A DNA stretch of 64,000 bases from Dehalococcoidia bacterium UBA2158. GTDB lineage: Bacteria; Chloroflexota; Dehalococcoidia; Lucifugimonadales; UBA3495. How positions within the stretch are numbered: position 1 is the first letter of the stretch; each line of letters begins with the position of its first letter. Position numbers and translations under genes: made by a program. The notes below the pieces were generated by a model, which saw only the letters and a program-made list of their open reading frames with translations, had not been told where the DNA came from and did no database searches. Below are positions 60,963-64,000 of the stretch, one piece after another. The stretch is from positions 86,560 through 150,559 of the forward strand of contig DCWQ01000061.1 in the NCBI GenBank assembly GCA_002328185.1, written 5' to 3'.

Positions 60963-61510
60963 ATGAAGAAATACTACGGATTCTTGCTCCTGGTTATCTC
61001 CCTTTTAGTCTCCTGCGGAGGCGATGGAGACAGATCCACAACGCCGGCCAGTCCCACCACTGCCGCTGAAACCCCAACTCAAGGGAGAACCCAGGGCGCT
61101 GACGGCTCCGGCACCTTGGAGATCAGGGTGCCGACCCGCCAGCCGATGCCATAAACAGCATCCTGGTGACCATCGCCGATGTAGAAGTACACGTTTCCAG
61201 CGGGCAGGAGATGTCCGGTTAGACCACCATGGTCGAAGAGCCCCAGCAATTTGAGCTCTTGGAATGGATGGTCATCGAAGAGCTGCTTGGCAATACAGAA
61301 TTGGAGCCGGGCAGCTACCAGAAGCTCCGGTTCGAAGTCGCCGAAGCCGTGATTACCGTTCGGGGCACTGAAAGGATCTCCCTCGTGCCCAGCGGCAAGA
61401 TTCGCCTGGTTGGCAGCTTTGAAATCACCTCAGGCGCCACCACCATCGTCACCCTGGGCATCGACGATGAAAAGTCGGTGGTGTTCTGGCCCGGTCAAGG
61501 CCGGCACTGA
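60963..61510 (+). pseudogene. DUF4382 lipoprotein, broken
   Basis: ATG 60963 starts a lipoprotein signal (LLLVISLLVSC-GG) and a linker ending GTLEIRV. The family then continues in another frame (ADPPADAINSILVTIADVEVH), where TAG 61218-61220 interrupts it, and then TTMVEEPQQFELLEWMVIEE... to TGA 61508, including LEPGSYQKLRFEV and SGKIRLVGSFEI typical of DUF4382. One frameshift and one in-frame stop are needed to explain this, so it is a decaying gene. Whether assembly errors account for it is unknown. Confidence 0.7.
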
Positions 61511-61935
61511 CCCGATGACAGTCATAGTGGCCCGGACCACCGCCCTCTCCCAATTCCCCCTGGACCAGGCCCTAGACCGAATCAAAACCTACTCCCAGAC
61601 CGGGGCGGACGCTATACGGTTGGCGGGACTGAAGACCAGGGATTAGTTGGAGGCGGTGCACCGGGCGACGCCGTTGCCACTTACGGTCCTGAGCCCACCC
61701 GACGGCATGATGAACGACATACCGTTACTGGCCACCAACGGAGTGAGCATCGTGATGGCCGGCAACTCGGGTTTCGGGATGGCGATACAGGCCATATATG
61801 ACAGCTTCAAGCACCTTAAGGAAGGCGGCTCGGGAGAAGACTTGGCGCCCAGGGAAGCCAACTCCGAGCTGCTACGACAGGTCCAACCGCACAGACGAGT
61901 TCATCAAGCTGCAGGAACAGTACCGGCGCGATTAG
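61494..61935 (+). pseudogene. isocitrate lyase/PEP mutase-family C-terminal remnant
   Basis: Begins abruptly inside the family (KAGTDPMTVIVARTTALSQF; LDQALDRIKTYSQTGADAI), reaches TAG 61644, continues in the same frame (LATNGVSIVMAGNSGFGMAI) and finishes in another frame with TDEFIKLQEQYRRD and TAG 61933. The nucleophile loop and N-terminal half are missing. It abuts the broken DUF4382 gene, so this area holds at least two decayed genes. Confidence 0.7.
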
Positions 61936-61939
61936 CTCT

Positions 61940-62764
61940 CTACGCAGCTTTGAGCATCGGCCATAGCTTGTGGGCAGACCCGCCCATGATCCAACCGCGG
62001 TCGTCCTCTGAGAGCCAGTCCAGGGCCGTTGCAGCTATCTGCAACTGGCCGGCATACCCGCCTTCCCGTGACGACGGGAAGTTGGAGCCCCACATGATCC
62101 GCTGTGGCGTGAAGGCGTAGATCACTTGCTGAAACAGCTCTTTTTCCGCATCGTTCAAGTCGATGTAGGGGCCCAGGCTGGTACTCGAGACGCGCAGGTG
62201 GGCGTTGGGCAGCTTGGCCATCTCTTCCAGGGCGGCCGTCATGGTGGGCTTGTCATCGGAGCCGCTCCACCCAGCAAAGTGGTCCGGGGCAAACATGACG
62301 TTGGGGTGCCGGGATGCCATGTTTCGCATTCGATTGACCTTGTCCGGCTGTCCGCCGCCACCGATCGATATCGGCACGCCCAGGTCTTCGGCGCACTGCC
62401 AGATGGCGTCGCAACTGGGGTCATCGGGTTCAGCCTGACTCTGCAGCCGCACGCCCAACATGCCATGCTCGTTCACCCAATAAGACAACCTGTCCGCGGC
62501 GTTGGACGCAGCCGGGTCGAGTATCCCCACCGACACGGTGCGCGGGGCGTACAGCTTGGCGCTGTCGCACTGGTAGATGTTGTCCAAGCCGTAGGTTGCA
62601 TTGGGTTGAACCAGCGTGGCACATTCCACTCCGGCCTTGTCCATCTCGGCGATCAAGTCCTCGACGTCGTTGCTGACCTTGGTGGACCAGCCCCGTGCGC
62701 CGGGGTCCAGGGGATGCTTGGTTTTGTCGCTGCTGACCACATGGGTGTGAGTATCGATAATCAT
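61940..62764 (-). CDS. amidohydrolase family protein
   Basis: 274-residue metal-dependent TIM-barrel hydrolase or decarboxylase (amidohydrolase 2 group). IIDTHTHVVSS carries the HxH metal motif; NVMFAPDHFAGWSG holds another histidine; RIMWGSNFPSS is where the family usually has a conserved D (GSDFP), here N. That change, also seen in many relatives, may reduce metal affinity. Starts at ATG 62764 with GGAG upstream. Possible roles: lactone hydrolysis or carboxylate decarboxylation in ring cleavage routes. Confidence 0.88.
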   Translation of the reverse strand: MIIDTHTHVVSSDKTKHPLDPGARGWSTKVSNDVEDLIAEMDKAGVECATLVQPNATYGLDNIYQCDSAKLYAPRTVSVGILDPAASNAADRLSYWVNEHGMLGVRLQSQAEPDDPSCDAIWQCAEDLGVPISIGGGGQPDKVNRMRNMASRHPNVMFAPDHFAGWSGSDDKPTMTAALEEMAKLPNAHLRVSSTSLGPYIDLNDAEKELFQQVIYAFTPQRIMWGSNFPSSREGGYAGQLQIAATALDWLSEDDRGWIMGGSAHKLWPMLKAA

Positions 62765-62939
62765 AAAAATACTCCTGGAGAGATTGCAACGACCAGCCTA
62801 GCACACGGCCTCGGATGATGGAACCGATGTGGCCGGTGGCCTACTCCATCGTTGCACATCGCCTAATTGAGTCGTGTCATAATACCGGCAACTTTTTGGA
62901 CGGGTTCTGCATGAACGACCGGCGAAAACCAAGAAACAG

Positions 62940-63128
62940 TTGATGGAAGAACTGGAGCGGGAACGAGAGAGCTCAGCCGCACTCCAGAAAACCTTCGGCC
63001 GATTGGCCATCACCCGCCCTTTCTGCGAGATGATGGGCGGCACGGTGCTGGTGGAAAGCGAACCTGGCAAGGGGCCGACGTTCACCATGAAGCTGCTGGC
63101 GGTTGTGGAAGAATCGCTGGGCAAATAA
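62940..63128 (+). pseudogene. second histidine kinase C-terminal fragment
   Basis: Sixty-two codons: a short helical lead (ELERERESSAALQKTF), then GRLAITRPFCEMMGGTVLVE and SEPGKGPTFTMKL, which are the G2-box and terminal strands of a histidine kinase. The H-box, N box and G1 box are missing. It is a remnant like that at 33592. Confidence 0.75.
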
Positions 63129-63204
63129 ACCGTTCAGTCAACGCCTGATTCCAGCGCCCCAGACCTCAACTCTATGCTAAAATTCCTGAAGTGGTCCGGA
63201 CGTT

Positions 63205-63243
63205 GGGGGTGTAGCTCAGCGGGAGAGCACCTGCTTTGCATGC
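63205..63243 (+). pseudogene. 5' half of a tRNA-Ala(TGC)
   Basis: GGGGGTGTAGCTCAGCGGGA, then GAGCACCTGC, TTTGCAT form an intact acceptor 5' strand, D-arm and anticodon arm 5' half with anticodon TGC. The expected 3' part (GCAGG-x5-T-arm-acceptor) does not follow. A different 3' tRNA half occurs 85 bases downstream. The tRNA is therefore truncated or chimeric. Confidence 0.65.
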
Positions 63244-63328
63244 ATCTAGACCTTAGCGCTGTGCGGCCGTAGCTACGAACCCAAGCAAAACGTGTACAGT
63301 TATGCGCTCTCATCCCCGGCGAAAATTG

Positions 63329-63380
63329 ACCGTTAACTCTTAAACAGTAGGTTCTCGGTTCGACTCCGAGGCGGATCACC
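63329..63380 (+). pseudogene. 3' half of a different tRNA
   Basis: ACCGT...ACAGT (anticodon-arm like with a 10-base loop), AGGTT, T-arm CTCGG-TTCGACT-CCGAG, and an acceptor 3' strand GCGGATC with ACC. The acceptor strand does not pair with the 5' half at 63205 (GGGGGTG), so this is the remains of another tRNA or a degraded chimera. Confidence 0.55.
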
Positions 63381-63398
63381 GACTTTCAGGCACGAATA

Positions 63399-63430
63399 TG
63401 GCCCTTGGATTCCTCCAAGGGCCATTGCTT
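63399..63430 (+). terminator. rho-independent terminator after the tRNA locus
   Basis: TGGCCCTTGGA (63399-63409) and TCCAAGGGCCA (63414-63424) are perfect complements with a 4-base loop, followed by TTGCTTTT. Confidence 0.8.
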
Positions 63431-63787
63431 TTCACCAAATGCTCACCAACTGTTTCGGACTCAATATTTTGAGGACCATCCTTCTGGGTGGAATCCTGGA
63501 CCTACTGATTAAGAGTTAGCCGTTTCCCATGTTTATGCCTACCGCGTCATGTTGTCTGTTACATGGTTCGTGCCTTGCAACACGGAAAAACACGGGACAA
63601 CAGAATACGGACGTGCACTTTTTCGTCAACCGCACTCTGCCCGCGATTCACTATCGCAAAATTCTTCATCAACAAAATATGTGCCGTTACTTACCCGCCC
63701 TGATAGCAATCCAGGAGGCGAACGGATTCCCTGCCTACCTGCGCTTAATTAATCGGTATGATTTCTAAATCGTTTAGAATGCGGCAC
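63431..63787. other. stretch with no supported gene
   Basis: Two overlapping ORFs (63529-63768 and 63549-63752, plus strand) lack ribosome sites and recognisable composition. AT content is higher than in coding regions. I see no gene here. Confidence 0.5.
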
Positions 63788-64000
63788 ATGAGGACTTGGA
63801 AGGTAGTCGTGTCGTTAATTCTACTTGCTTCTATCTTAGCGATCGGTTGTGGTGGAGGGACTTTGGCAACCTATCCTCCGCTTCCAACCTACACCCCTTT
63901 GCCTACCCTCACTCCTACCTCGCTCCCGATTAATAAGCCACTTCCGACCATCACGCTGGTGCCGACAAACACTCCGGAACCCACGCCCACTCCCACTCCC
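63788..64000 (+). CDS. lipoprotein with Thr/Pro-rich linker (3' partial)
   Basis: From ATG 63788 the frame stays open for 71 codons to the window end. The product starts MRTWKVVVSLILLASILAIGC, a signal peptide with lipobox LAIGC followed by GGG; then a Pro/Thr-rich tract (TPLPTLTPT, later TPEPTPTPTP). This is a lipoprotein anchor with an extended linker, typical of surface-displayed Chloroflexota proteins. The functional domain lies beyond the right edge. Confidence 0.75.
   Translation, partial: MRTWKVVVSLILLASILAIGCGGGTLATYPPLPTYTPLPTLTPTSLPINKPLPTITLVPTNTPEPTPTPTP

Noticed and set aside
63244..63328. A tRNA intron splitting tRNA-Ala
   Set aside because: The 3' part does not pair with the 5' acceptor strand and the insert is too short for a group I intron.
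63529..63768. 79-codon ORF upstream of the final lipoprotein
   Set aside because: No ribosome site or family resemblance, and it overlaps another equally poor ORF.

Overview
The window looks like a chromosomal segment from an uncultured Chloroflexota bacterium, most likely of the SAR202/Dehalococcoidia type. This rests on gene content, not on a marker gene: a fairly GC-rich chromosome carrying many flavin-dependent oxidoreductases (five luciferase-like monooxygenases, a Baeyer-Villiger-type monooxygenase and a PHBH-type monooxygenase). Around these lie a family III CoA-transferase, SDR dehydrogenases, a Rieske oxygenase, a molybdenum hydroxylase, a GMC oxidoreductase, a thiolase, FAH and amidase genes. 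Starts are a mix of ATG, GTG and TTG. UGA is used as an ordinary stop in many genes.

Layout. 1-7.5 kb: pyrimidine operon pyrB (cut by the left edge), pyrC, carA, an unknown gene and carB. 7.5-14.3 kb: ornithine cyclodeaminase-like protein, 7Fe ferredoxin, LysR regulator, pyrF with a DUF951 gene, sfsA with an endonuclease III-like glycosylase, a broken cupin gene and an alpha/beta hydrolase. 14.3-24 kb: SDR, CaiB/BaiF CoA-transferase, luciferase-like oxygenase, pentapeptide-repeat/TIR-like protein, a decayed glutamate dehydrogenase, gamma-glutamyltransferase and a second SDR. 24-33 kb: TlpA-like lipoprotein, a membrane protein and a Trm112-like protein; then a minus-strand run with a UGSC-family selenoprotein candidate, a DUF1326 gene and an unknown conserved protein, followed by NHL, VOC, GMC and thiolase genes. 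33-40 kb: threonine synthase, FAH protein, a small amidase partner with its amidase, an MFS transporter and a DUF4389 protein. 40-53.7 kb: flavin oxygenases with an FMN reductase, SDR, Rieske oxygenase and two divergent hydrolase/luciferase-like modules. 54-60.9 kb: C1 peptidase, molybdenum hydroxylase, Baeyer-Villiger and PHBH-type monooxygenases. 60.9-64 kb: decaying genes, an amidohydrolase, a broken tRNA locus and the start of a Thr/Pro-rich lipoprotein.

How the genes work together. The oxygenases, FMN reductase, hydrolases, thiolase and CoA-transferase suggest oxidative breakdown of diverse organic compounds: oxygen insertion, ester or amide cleavage, then CoA activation and thiolysis. 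The pyrimidine genes are housekeeping.

The most notable observation is at 25.5-27.8 kb. A UGSC-family gene is read through an in-frame UGA at the exact position of the family's redox residue, so it is probably a selenoprotein. It sits two genes below a conserved protein of unknown function. The gene between them (DUF1326) has a UGA in place of a conserved cysteine plus a one-base frameshift. Intergenic regions carry several families of short palindromic repeats arranged in modular blocks, often right at gene 3' ends.
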